Below, piece after piece: positions 37,078 through 48,000 of a stretch of 64,000 nucleotides of DNA. Source of the stretch: Fragilaria crotonensis. Its lineage: Eukaryota; Bacillariophyta; Fragilariophyceae; Fragilariales; Fragilariaceae. Position 1 is the stretch's first letter. The number at the start of each line of letters is the position of its first letter. The translations under genes and the position numbers were made by a program. The stretch spans positions 1-64,000 of the forward strand of contig JAKSYS010000151.1 in the NCBI GenBank assembly GCA_022925895.1, in the 5' to 3' direction. A model generated the notes under the pieces. The model saw nothing but the letters and a program-made list of their open reading frames with translations, was not told where the DNA came from and did no database searches.

Positions 37078-37270
37078 TGTTAATATCGCATGGTATACCA
37101 TGGAGTGTGGTGTATACCGTACGGATGAATGACAGTACTACATACAACGGTAGATGGTGCCATACTCTGATGAAGACCTCGGACATCACAATTTTCCACT
37201 GATCAACTAGATTAATACATAGATAGTTCTGACATGCTTATCTATCGTTTACGATCACGGAATCTTATCA
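37078..37270 (+). repeat. 3' LTR of the 30.8-37.3 kb copia element
   Basis: 193-bp partner of 30792-30984, followed directly by ATAG, which also precedes the 5' LTR. Confidence 0.95.
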
Positions 37271-38882
37271 ATAGTAGTAAAAACATAGAGCATTATAATG
37301 ATGAGCCATTAGTCGTTGGGGCATGGTTTGACAAGTATTTGATGATGTCGTCCGCTCCCGCCTTCAACTCATCAGGTCGTTTCCATCACTGTTGTTCTTT
37401 TTGTTTCAATCTGGATTGGAACTAATTGCGTTTCGGATAAGGACAGAACATCCAGATCAAAGTCACTACATCTTACCAAGTTTCTGTTGATCACGTGGTG
37501 GATGACGGAGAGCCGGTACCTGTCTCCTAACAATGATACAAACATCAGGCAAGTAGGATATTGTCAACAAATATGCCTGTTAGTTCTATAATTCATTGGA
37601 ATCACATCCGTTGTGCAACCTCATGAAGCATCACTGACAATATGGAGGCAACTTGAAAACCCAGATATTCGAATGGCATGCTTGTTCGGTGATCAGGGTG
37701 CCACTCACCAACAATTAAAGTGATCATCATCCTATCACCCACACCAATTTCTTCGCTCTTTGGAAAGGTGTGCATGTTGACTTGAATTCAATGTTGTTCA
37801 AGGGTGGGTTCGTAGTAGTTGAACCACAACTCAAACATCAATTCCTTTGCTGGCACAAATGTTGATGTTTTGACCCCTGAAGTCGGTGAGCCAGATCACA
37901 GCCTTTAAATATCAAAGATAACATGATGATGGATACATTTGAGATTGAATCTGAAAGAATATTGAAATGAAGAAGATGCTGCATCTTTGGGCAGCATAAC
38001 CAATCTCAATGGTTTTACAAGTGGGCATGCTTGTGCATCAATTGATACCACCACTTCATTGAATTATGTTTGCCACTACCGAGTCAGGAGCTTCTGAAAT
38101 AAGATTATGCCCTGCACTTGTACATGAAAAGCAAAGGCAACACTCTTGGGAAGGTACTTCATCTCGCGAATTTTTAGTGATGAATTCTCTGAAGAAGCTG
38201 TCCAATACTGGATGTTGACTGGACAATTGGTAAACTAACATCTTATCACTTGGTGAAAAACAAGTGAGTAGATCATATTTCTGGGGATCTTGATGCTTGC
38301 TATTATGTTTGAGTTCACCATTTTGACTTTTGTGGCAGACAATGACATGGTGATCAAAAAGTGGCAAGCACTGCTTCGCGGACTGACCTGGGTGTCCGAG
38401 TCCAAGTACTATTTTGAAGCCTTGTCTAATGCCCGAGGTGAAGCCTTCAGCCTTTGTTTCCATTGCAGACGGTCAACTTTGAGAAAAGTTTTGTAGAATG
38501 GGTTGGGATCATTTTATGGGGACCAGTTGTAATCCTGCAAAAAAACCGCTCAGGGACTGATGAAAAAAATCAGTCTTGAGTCTGGGGTGAGCGAGAGAAA
38601 TTACAAAGAGGATAGGTCTAAGAAAACCCGGATTCCTAGTAAGGTAAATATGAAATATATATATAGCAGTCGTAGCGTATTTTCTCTGTTGCATGTAAAA
38701 AAATAGTGGAAGCAGGTCCGCATGCCAACAGAGAGAAACATGACATCAAACATACGACCATACATATTCACGGAGGTCCGGATCAACCCCCTGCAGGATT
38801 CCCAGCTCCCTGTTGAACTCGTGACATCCCTAGTCCCTAACCATTGCCATATCTGAATTCCTAACCGTTCAACCGAATCAGC
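37271..38882. other. No recognisable gene
   Basis: A 1.6-kb AT-rich stretch with only short open frames. The longest (minus strand, 38056-38463) has no domain I recognise. Decayed mobile-element DNA is the likeliest content, but this is inference. Confidence 0.4.
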
Positions 38883-41431
38883 ATGAGGTTTGACCTCGAT
38901 GGTCTCGATGTATTCTTCCCTTTCGATCGGATTTATCTCGAACAACATCAATATATGCGCTCGTTAAAGCAAGCGTTGGATGCCGGAGGACATTGCTTGC
39001 TGGAGATGCCCACTGGAACTGGTAAAACTGTGTGTTTGCTGTCCTTGATCACATCCTACCAGTTTGCGAATCCGTCAGCAGGGAAACTTGTCTATTGCAC
39101 GCGCACCGTGCCAGAAATGAATGCCGTAATGGAAGAGTTAGCCACCGTATTGAGCTATCGAGCCGATCAGCTTCGCCAATCCGAGGTGGCCGATGCGACA
39201 ATGTCCGAGGTGGAGCCACATGACGATGGAATGGGGTCACATCCGAAAAAGAAACCACGAAAGATACACACGAAGCAGAGCAATCGTCCTCCAATGGGGC
39301 CGATTCCGAATGCGGGTGGATCGGGGGTCTTGGCGCTTTGCTTGTCGAGCCGACGCAATATGTGTGCACGAGCGCGTTTTGGAAGAGAGCGACCGTGAAG
39401 CAGTGGATGCGGCATGCCGTAGCATGACAGCGTCGTGGGTCGTGGACCAAGCAAAGCGAAATCCAGGATCCATTGAGACTTGCTCCTACTTCGATAATTT
39501 TCAATCGGCGGGTGAAGCGACGACAATGCCAAGTGGCATCTATGACTTGGAAGAGCTCCGAAAATGGGGTAAAGCAAGGGGGTGGTGCCCCTACTATTTG
39601 ACACGTCAGGCCATTAACCATGCCAACGTGTTAGTCTACAACTACCAGTACATGCTAGATCCGAAGGTTGCGAAAATGGTATCAAAGGAATTAGAGTCGG
39701 AATCCATAATTGTCTTTGATGAGGCACACAATATCGACTCCGTCTGCATTGAGGCACTTTCTGTCACCATTAATGAGCGTGGGCTAGACCAAGCAACTCG
39801 ATCTCTTGGTCGGTTGAGCTCCGAGGTGAGCCGCATAAAAAAGTCGGACAACCAACGTTTGCAACAAGAATATCAGAACTTAGTGGCAGGCTTGATTGAT
39901 CAAGGTCTTCTGGAAGAACAAGCAAACAACGCCGCATTGGCAAGCGTAAGTGAACGTCTGCATCTTTGCGTCTGAATGTGAACGGTTGCTAAACCTCAAG
40001 TGCCAATATAGAATGTGCTTGCTCCTGATGTCTTGAACGAAGCAGTCCCCGGAAACATTCGTCGGGCAGAGCACTTTGTAAGTTTTATGCGGAAAGTTGT
40101 TGAACACCTGAAGGCTAGACTCAGGACAGTTGCTGGCCCAAATGGTGGTGTTCAATCTGAAACACCGCTGGCCTTTTGCATCGAATGACCAATGGCACAT
40201 CCTTGATGCCAAACCGATGAAGTTCGCCTATTCCAGATTATCTTCCTTGCTTAGAACTCTCCAAGTGTCAAACCTGGATGATTTCAACGCTTTGACAGAC
40301 GTTGCAGATTTCGCAACCCTCCTGAGTACGTATTCTGAAGGTGTCGCCAAATTTGCGGTTATTATGGAACCAAATGGATCTGCAATTCCTGGGGCGACCG
40401 ATCCTGTGATCCAGCTCGCGTGTCTTGATGCTTCATTGGCCATTGCACCACTATTCAAGCGCTTCGGCAGTGTTGTAATCACATCGGGGACTCTTTCACC
40501 CATTGACCTGTATCCGAAGCTGCTACAATTCGAGCCTTGCGTTTCCGAGGCACTTAACATGTCTACCTTTCGTCCTTGCATTCGGCCCCTGGTGATCACT
40601 CGAGGTTCGGACCAATTGGCAGTCTCGACAAAGTATGAAGATCGCGGCGATATAGGCGTTGTTAGAAACTATGGAGCGATGCTGGTTGAGCTGTGTGGTG
40701 CCATTCCCGATGGTGTCGTTGCCTTCTTCACCTCATACAGTTACATGGAATCACTTGTCAGTGAGTGGGACGCAATGGGTATTTTGAGAGAATTGACTAA
40801 ATCAAAGCTTGTTTTCATCGAGACGAAAGATGTCGTTGAGACCACTCTGGCTCTGGACAATTATCGTCGAGCGTGTGATTGCGGGCGTGGAGCTGTTTTT
40901 CTCTCTGTTGCCAGAGGAAAGGTGTCAGAGGGGATTAACTTTGATCGACACTACGGACGAGCTGTAATTATGTTTGGTGTACCTTTTCAGTATACGCTTA
41001 GCCACGTATTACGTGCCAGGCTGGAATACTTACAAACGCACTATCAGATTCGAGAGCAAGACTTCCTTAACTTCGATGCTCTTCGCCAAGCGAGCCAATG
41101 TGTTGGTCGCGTCATTCGAAGTAAGACTGACTATGGGCTTATGATCTTTGCTGATAGTCGATACAATCGTCATGATAAACGGTCAAAGCTACCCAAATGG
41201 ATCCTCCAGTTCCTCTCGGACTCAAATTTGAATCTCAGTACCGACATGGCTATACAGCATGTCCGACAATTCTTGCGTCTGATGGGTCAACCCGTGGACC
41301 AGCTAGCTCTACAGAGTGTACTACTGACATTTGAGGAAGTCGAACGCATGAACCCACCTCGTGTTCAGCAGACGGCCTCTGCTGGTGAGGGTGGCGCCAT
41401 GATTGTTGAATCGACACAGAGTGACAGGTAA
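38883..41431 (+). CDS. XPD: XPD/ERCC2 5'-3' DNA helicase of TFIIH (small indels present)
   Basis: Fe-S cluster superfamily-2 helicase of TFIIH, acting in nucleotide-excision repair and transcription initiation. The start MRFDLDGLDVFFPF is typical. Motif I EMPTGTGKT lies at residues 41-49. The four Fe-S cysteines are present (SSRRNMC, DAACRSM, IETCSYF, RGWCPYY). DEAH reads VFDEAHNID, and C-terminal motifs are VITSGTLSPID, VARGKVSEGINF and QCVGRVIRSKTDYGLM. One 66-bp intron (39946-40011, GTAAGT...ATATAG) falls between codons. A basic insertion of about 60 residues precedes SSRRN. The frame is disturbed at three points in conserved sequence: a GT repeat near 39362, a T run at 40174-40177 and a G near 40205. 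In each, one or two missing bases restore family residues (for example AFLHRMTN and TSLDAKPMKF). An essential single gene is unlikely to be dead, so assembly error is favoured. It ends 19 bp from ORC4, tail to tail. Confidence 0.93.
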
Positions 41432-41450
41432 CAGTAGTATGATGTATGAT

Positions 41451-42893
41451 CTAGTTTTCTTTCCTCCCCCACTCTTGAAGTGCTGTCGAACAATCCAGAA
41501 GCTGGTCCTTCAATGCTCTCGTCAATTCAGCTTCCAGCTCGTAGGGTAGATGTAGGGGCATTTTTGAAAGCGATGTCGCATCCATGTCCTCCAAGGACCA
41601 ACCATACTCATATTGTAGCGCCCCACCACCGGAATGATCTGAGGATGGACGGAAGACATCCATCTCAAGCATTTGCGTAAACGATCGCAGCAGAAGCCTG
41701 ATATCTCGATTGGAGTTGCCCCTCTTGAACGATTGGTATTCATTCAGAATTCTGTCGAAAGTCAATGGCTTGGGCACATCGGCCTTCCCATCTCTGGTGA
41801 GTAGGCGTCGAGCAGCCAATAGCAGGGAAACCTGGGGCTCTGATAAGTCCTTCAACACGCAGATTCGTGGCTCAGTGGCAGTAGATTCGTGCTCACCACC
41901 TGTTGTCGGAGCGTCCATGATTGACAGCGCCTCAATCAGATACTTTGGATGGAAGGCACAGGATGCAGTTTGAGCATTGTTTTCGTCGCTCAGGGCAACT
42001 CGAGCTTCTTCTCGAAAAAGCGCAAGCGCAATTGACACGACTCGGGCAAACCAACGTAAGTCATTGCCTTTCATGTAGCTTCGTTCAAAACGTTGCCTCA
42101 GTTTGACGACCGCTGCGTCGTTAGTTTCGATTGTCATACTCAGCCAACCCTGCACCATGGACCTCAGTGCCCCCGCGCCGTCGAATTTTTGCATCAGTAA
42201 TTCAATCAATGACGCGTATGACTCAAGGGTTTCACAAAATGGTCTTGGATGTCCCTCAGCTCGACTTCGGACTCGCTTCTCCAACAGGCTTATCGATTCC
42301 AGATGTGAAGAAATCCCGATGAAGCACAACGACGAGCCTCGAGCGGCAACTCGATCTAGGATATGATAAAGTAAAAGCTGCCTGGTCGTAACGTCGAGGT
42401 GCGCGGACGACCCAGCAAATGCGTCCATCTCATCCATGATAATCAGGATGGGACGGTTATCTACCCTGGCCAAGCGAAAGATCTCATCTAAAAGCTCCAG
42501 ATTCCACGTGAAATTGGTCCGTTTCAATCGCAGCAAGTCAGAGTCCACTGCATCTACGAGAGCAAGTTCCGACAATTGGCGTACCAATTCAACCACTGCA
42601 GAACCGACGTCATTGCCTCGAATGACTAACCCATTCAAACGCAGCGTGTGAAACTTGGATTGATCCATCCTTAACAGGCAGTTTTCCACTAAACGATTCT
42701 TTCCACATCCTCTAGGTCCCATGACAAACGCTGCCACGTTGTTGGTATGTTCGACAAGACATGGAACAAGCAAGCGATACAAGTCATCATCGGCTTTCGT
42801 CATTTCAGAGTAGACACGTTTGCGTCGGGAGCCGTCACCAAGGCGGTTGACGATGCCGTCTATACGTGAAAGCATGTTTTCATCAGATTGCAT
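41451..42893 (-). CDS. ORC4: Origin recognition complex subunit 4
   Basis: A 480-residue single-exon AAA+ protein. ORC4 sits in the ORC1-5 ring that marks replication origins and loads MCM helicases. After the start MQSDENMLSRIDGIV comes Walker A GPRGCGKN at about 59-66, Walker B ILIIMDEMDAFA at about 150, then GISSHLESISLLEKRVRSR, which matches the conserved ORC4 sensor-1 region (GLSCRLDxxELLEKRVKSR type). A C-terminal winged-helix region follows (LTFDRILNEYQSF and later). The usual Ser/Thr closing Walker A is Asn here, so nucleotide binding may be altered; a sequence error is possible. The start at 42893 is the first ATG, since the longer open frame upstream begins with TTG. Convergent with XPD, 19 bp apart. 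Confidence 0.9.
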   Translation of the reverse strand: MQSDENMLSRIDGIVNRLGDGSRRKRVYSEMTKADDDLYRLLVPCLVEHTNNVAAFVMGPRGCGKNRLVENCLLRMDQSKFHTLRLNGLVIRGNDVGSAVVELVRQLSELALVDAVDSDLLRLKRTNFTWNLELLDEIFRLARVDNRPILIIMDEMDAFAGSSAHLDVTTRQLLLYHILDRVAARGSSLCFIGISSHLESISLLEKRVRSRAEGHPRPFCETLESYASLIELLMQKFDGAGALRSMVQGWLSMTIETNDAAVVKLRQRFERSYMKGNDLRWFARVVSIALALFREEARVALSDENNAQTASCAFHPKYLIEALSIMDAPTTGGEHESTATEPRICVLKDLSEPQVSLLLAARRLLTRDGKADVPKPLTFDRILNEYQSFKRGNSNRDIRLLLRSFTQMLEMDVFRPSSDHSGGGALQYEYGWSLEDMDATSLSKMPLHLPYELEAELTRALKDQLLDCSTALQEWGRKEN

Positions 42894-43879
42894 CGTTATT
42901 CTTAACACCGGTAGCGCTTCCAGTTGGTCATGAATCAAGAATCATGAACGATAAACCCACGGAGCGACAACGCGACGACGCGACGACGCGCCGACAGATC
43001 GGACAAGATGTTTTGTTTTATGGAGTTGAGATGTTCGCCCAGATCTCTTCAACAGTACGTACTGTACACTTCCGGTTCGCAGTACCACGGTATTTCCACT
43101 AGCTAGTAGCTAGTAGTTGACAACACTCTAAACCCTTATTTGTTTTCCAATTAGCAAAACAAAACGTGAACTAAACTACTTTAGATTACTTCTACTAATC
43201 CTGCCAGACCTCTTGGTCTTCTCAAATTGATCTTGCTTCTTGGAAGTAACTTTCCTAGCCTTGTTTTTACCTCAATCCATTTGTCTTCATGATTATATTT
43301 CTCTCACCGTTGGTTCCTTTCGTTTCGATTGTACTCAGTCAATCTTGCGTCTTGGACCTCATCCGTAGGAATTCGTATTCCATTTACGAATCCCGAATAA
43401 AAATTCTTGAAGTTAGAGGCTGGAAGTAGTGTTGACACAACTAGCACGTGGAACTACAACGGTGGGGTCAGGATGAGGAAGACGAAGATGAAAGGAGATG
43501 AAAAGTCAGTCGCAAAAGGATAGAGTACCTTCACAACACACCAGCACTCACATTGTCAAACCTGCACGCATGTGGTGCTTGTGTGGTGTCTGGCAAGACA
43601 CGTCATTGCCTTCTTGCCAATATGCGTGTGCAGTGCATTGCAAGTCAAGTCCGCGGACAAAATTGCATTCTTGCATACTACCTCATCAATGAATACTTCA
43701 CCTTGGTTCTTGTGCAAACAACATTCACAAAAATCTACCCAGTAAGCTTAGATACAGTGGCATACAACAGTGAAACGAAACCATTCTTTGGAAGCAAGCA
43801 CCCTTCCACTCGGCCAAGAACGAAACGCATAAGGCAACGAAGTGTGTACTACGCAGCGTCTGAGGATTCGCCGATTACA
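42894..43879. other. No recognisable gene
   Basis: About 1 kb between ORC4 and the decayed minus-strand element. GTAC words lie near 43.05-43.12 kb, where the ORC4 promoter is expected. No other content is recognisable. Confidence 0.5.
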
Positions 43880-46800
43880 GGTTCAAACTGTGGTCAAGCA
43901 GGACACAAGAAGAGACCTTGTTCTGCAAAAACAAAAGATAAGCCAATAGGTATCACACAATCCAATACCATTACGGTCCTTGGCAATGCGTCCGGCTTGT
44001 GGCAGGCTGCCTGTACTCATATTTTGAATTTGACGGAGACGTACCCGTTGTGAAACTATCAGATTGTATTGTTTGATGATTGCACCGGGCAGCATCCAAA
44101 TGGGCACTCTCATGTATTCATATTGGGACATTGGGGTGCCAAGGTAAATATCCTTCAAGTCGGCGGTTAAGATTTCGCTTCGGGCGTGGAAAAGTCCCTG
44201 TTGATTATTTATTTGGCGGTCGTGAAATTGGCGGTTTTGGTGCTCACATCGAAGGGTAATCAACTTTGTTGCCACCGACAGACCACCTAGTAATATGATA
44301 AGGGTTGGCTTTTTCGGGGCGCATGGAAGTCACGACGCGGAGGCAAGTGGCTTTGCGGCTGTTGGAGATGACGAGATGAATGACATGTGAAGGAAAAAGA
44401 CGGTGTTAGTGCCTTGGCTGGATGGCAACAAATCCTTGGGCGAGGCGTCCGATTTCATCGGTTGTTGATGCCTGCCGAATCAGCCATCGCTGCACTGACT
44501 GAGTTCACAATATTCGGCAATCAGGCCTGCGTCAGGGTTGATCGCATGGTGACCGTGTAGGGCGAAATGGGGCCGTACGGTGGTGGCGGGATCCATACAG
44601 GGAGGGGGGGCGCATGCTGTGTTGTCGAGCATCAATGCACGAAAGCATGTGGCGACATGGTGCAGCAGATATTTGGATCATGTGACGTGAGGATGTTGCG
44701 CAACGACACGAGGGCGGTCGACGGTTGCAAGTTTGTTGGGGTGGACCATTTTGGACAGCCACTTCCTTGGTGGGGGTGCAGCAGCGTTGTTTGCCTGGGG
44801 CGCCGGTGTTGTTGGCAAACGATGCCCCTGTAGGCAATGGTAAAGGCACGAAGGCGACGGCTTCGCCGATGGACGGGAGCAGCACCCTCAGAGGTACATC
44901 GGCGAGAATCACGGTGGCTTGAGTGGTCGTGCGCTTACAACGACTGGTAGTAGGGTTGAGGCACCTCAGAAGGCAATGTATCCGGGAGTGGTTGTGGGTT
45001 TGGCACGGGCGCTGATGGCACAAGGGCGACGCGCCACCGGTGGTGCTAGAAACTCTGGTGCATGGCAAGAAGCGGTCGTAAGGAGAGGAGGGTTTTTAAT
45101 TGCACCAATGTGTCATGGCGGTTGTCGGTCAGTGGTGCAAGGGGAGATCCAGTGGACAGATGCGGATGTAGTGAATGGATGATGTCGACTACCCTCAAGG
45201 ATGAGGTGATTGGATGTGGCCAATGGCACCGTGGTTTTGGCTGGGAACTACGTCAGCTTGTTGCAAATGCGTTTCCTGTGTGTCGAGCCAAACGATGCAT
45301 CACTGGGAGGATTCGAGGGCTGGACTGCCGGTGTATCACCAATCGGCACCGCGGGGTGATCATGTGGTATATTCACTTGGCTTGATGTGGAAAAGTATGC
45401 AAATGCTGGGGGGTGCCAATGGCATTCAATTGCAATCAACGTGTCCGTTCACTTGGGCGTGGGCGGAGAGCTTGGGGTTGATACACGAGCCGCAAAAGAG
45501 CTAGGTTCATGGTGAATTCAGCTTGGAGCAGCAGTTTGTCCTAAAATTGAAAAAATTGTTGACGCTGCACAGACCTGTAATTGAAAAAATCTGTAAACGC
45601 TGCACAGACCAGCGATGAAGTGGTTTTGAAACGTGTATCACACGTTCTGCGGCGATGCAGCGATGAAGACTCGGCGGGATGAGGCTTGTAGTCAATGCAG
45701 GCGCTGCATAGGAAAGATTTGAGGGCAGCGGAGCAACCGTCGTCCAAGCAATGCAACTGTGGGCGCAGGCCCGCGGCAACTAAACAAGCATTGACGGCTT
45801 GGAATGTGGCCAGAATGCAAGGGCCGGTGCGGCTTCGCATGGGTTCCACAAGGATGCTGTTGCTGTTGTAGTCGTAGACTACCAGCACATAATTGTTTCC
45901 GGCACTGGAAGCAACAACAAACCTTGCCAGTTTGATCCAAATGCATTGGGCCGAAAGCAAGGTTCGAAGACGGCGGCAAAAGTTGCTCGGGGGAAAACAT
46001 TGTCGGGCATGGACGCGGGATTGTGAATGGTCACTGCCTGCGGGAGAATGCGCACAGATTTGGTGCTGGATTGCTGATTTTGTTGGGCCTGGTTGAGACG
46101 GAATTTGAGCACAGTGACCAAGTTTGAAGGGTCTTCTTATAATGTTTTGGCGGTGAGTCCCATAAAGTTTGGTAAGAAACCGCGTTCAAGGGCTTGCTTG
46201 ATTGTGGACAACATGGGGAAACATAGCCAAATGAGCAAATGCAACAAACTCTGCAGGTGTTTCCGATTGGCTAGATGACAGTGTAGATGTGATGTTAGAG
46301 TGGCTGAGGTGCTGTCTGGGGGCGACCAACGGGGGGCGTGAGCTGGCGGCTGCCAAAGCCAGGTTGCAGTTGTGCGCATGCATTGCACAGTTAAGCCATA
46401 GACAACAAAGATGAGGTGCGGAGGGCGCGGACGATGTGTACGCGATGCACCGCAGGGGGTGTCAAGCTCGGCCTCATAGGTGGAATACATGATGGTGCCG
46501 TTAGGATTTGCGATGCCAATAGGGCGCGTCGTTGGGCGCTTGTTGATAACGGCGGTTGACACGGTACAAAAGTAGGCGGTGCTGCCACTGTCGGCGATAC
46601 CGATAGAGTCAGGTGGAATGATAGTTGGGGGAACCTACTAGTAGAACGGTATGTAAACTGAAATCCGAATCGTTAAACACGTAAGGCACAGTAAAAGTGT
46701 CGTCTACAGTGACTAGAGTAGGCCCCACGCCGTCAGTTGGTGGGCAAGGTGAGCTGGCGGGCGACCCGAAGAGATAGTGTTGTTCCTGCCGTGCATGCGA

Positions 46801-48000
46801 AAGTTGGTAGCGTCATCTTGTGACCTTCAGCAGCCTTATGCAAACACGTGATAGAAAGGTGACTGCAATGTGGGCTGAGACCATGGGTCCAACCATAGAA
46901 CATTGCTTTTGCCTTCAACAGTGACATGACGTGCAGCAGGCGAATTACAGGCGAGGGCTTGATGGCTGCTGTGGCGACGGCAGTGGTTGCAGTGGATTGT
47001 GTAGCCTTTCCACTGTCAACTTTGTGAGTGCCATGGAAACCAGCATCACAAGCGGTGAGGCGTCGATTCGTACGTCCTCGTTGCCGAGTTGAAGCTCGGA
47101 ACAAAATATGGCAACCGTCCATTCGTCAAGCAGTTGAAGGCAAAACATTTCTAGTTGCTGTTGCGAGGAGGCCGGTTTTCTTGATCATCGCTAATATGAG
47201 CGTGATGATAGTGATGTGGGCAATGGCTGGGGACGATACCAAAAGTTGCAATGCGCTGGATGTATGCTATTTTCGCCCGAAGATCCTTGATAGGTTAGTC
47301 AAGATTCGTTGGTTCCGATTAAGTTGCGTGATACTTCCCTAATTCTCCAGGCGTTAAGGTGCCGTGTTTGGCGCAAAGGTGCGTGAGCATGGCGCGAGGC
47401 GTGATGTTGCTAAATCCAAAGGCAAGGTCTTTGAGAGCACTGAGAAAGGACGCGTTGAGAGCAGTAAGAATTTGTGCTGTCAGTGCAGCACTAAAGTTAT
47501 TGTAGAGTGTAGAGTGTAGAGTGTAGAGTGTGACGTCATTCTTAAACACGTTTGCGAAGATGCGAAGGGCAACGGAAATGACGGCGGAAGTGACCACGGG
47601 TGGGGTCGATGGGTTGGGATGAGCAAGAATGATAAAGGCAACGCCGGTGTGTACGAGATAATCGGCGTCGCGAGGAGCATGGCAAGATGGCCATGAATGC
47701 CGTCGCCACGTGAGGAAGGAACGGAACGAGCCTTGGTAGCAAACCGTTGACGTTGCAGTAACTGCAAAGAGGTGTTCGACAGCTTGCCAATGATGGGCAT
47801 CCTCGTTTCATGAGGAAAAGTGAGTTTCAAAACTGTAGTCATGGTGTGAGCGGCGGACGAAGTCGACGCGGGAAAAAGACGGGAACGGTTAGTGCGGATG
47901 AACAGCCATGAAATGACGGCGATCGTTATCAACGCCGTTGGGTGAAGGTTTATGTAGCTCTGTTGAGTTGGTTCTTGTTGTTCAAACAATGACAGCATTC
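43880..48000 (-). mobile_element. Decayed LTR retroelement, copia domain order
   Basis: Fossil element on the minus strand, limits approximate. Recognisable parts from high to low coordinate: gag remains (about 47.3-47.9 kb, with MPIIGKLSNTSLQLLQRQRF), protease-region remains (about 46.4-46.6 kb, with ANPNGTIMYSTYEAELD), integrase remains (about 45.6-45.95 kb, with SSAGNNYVLVVYDYNSNSIL), and reverse-transcriptase remains (about 43.9-44.3 kb, with TADLKDIYLGTPMSQYEYM). Integrase before reverse transcriptase is the copia order, and the sequences belong to a different lineage from the CoDi element at 31-37 kb. It is broken at many points, has no LTR pair and looks old. Confidence 0.75.
47501..47528. 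repeat. Heptamer microsatellite (TGTAGAG)4
   Basis: Four perfect tandem copies of a 7-base unit within the gag remains of the decayed element. Confidence 0.9.

Larger units (their letters stand above)
30788..37274 (+). mobile_element. CoDi-type Ty1/copia element that looks whole
   Basis: LTR retrotransposon, element proper 30792-37270 (6.5 kb). It has TG...CA LTRs of 193 bp that differ at a single site, and ATAG flanks both ends. Two long open frames follow a leader of about 380 bp. The first is gag (31362-32723, 453 residues, lysine-rich C-terminus). The second is pol (32745-36875, 1376 residues), in the same frame a few codons after gag ends. Pol carries in order a protease signature (MDSHADTCVAG), an integrase core with the spaced acidic residues, a chromodomain-like stretch (LLVEWNDGSSSWVPLADL), reverse transcriptase with ISYVDDLVFQG, and RNase H (FVDADHAG, then FCDNSAVV). 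I see no break in either frame. The insertion is very recent. It sits between the PNUTS-like gene and XPD. Confidence 0.95.

Noticed and set aside
43553-44053. Plus-strand frame with a CCHC-like CGQAGHKKRPC stretch
   Set aside because: It lies opposite the reverse-transcriptase remains of the minus-strand element, and the rest of the frame has no coding character.
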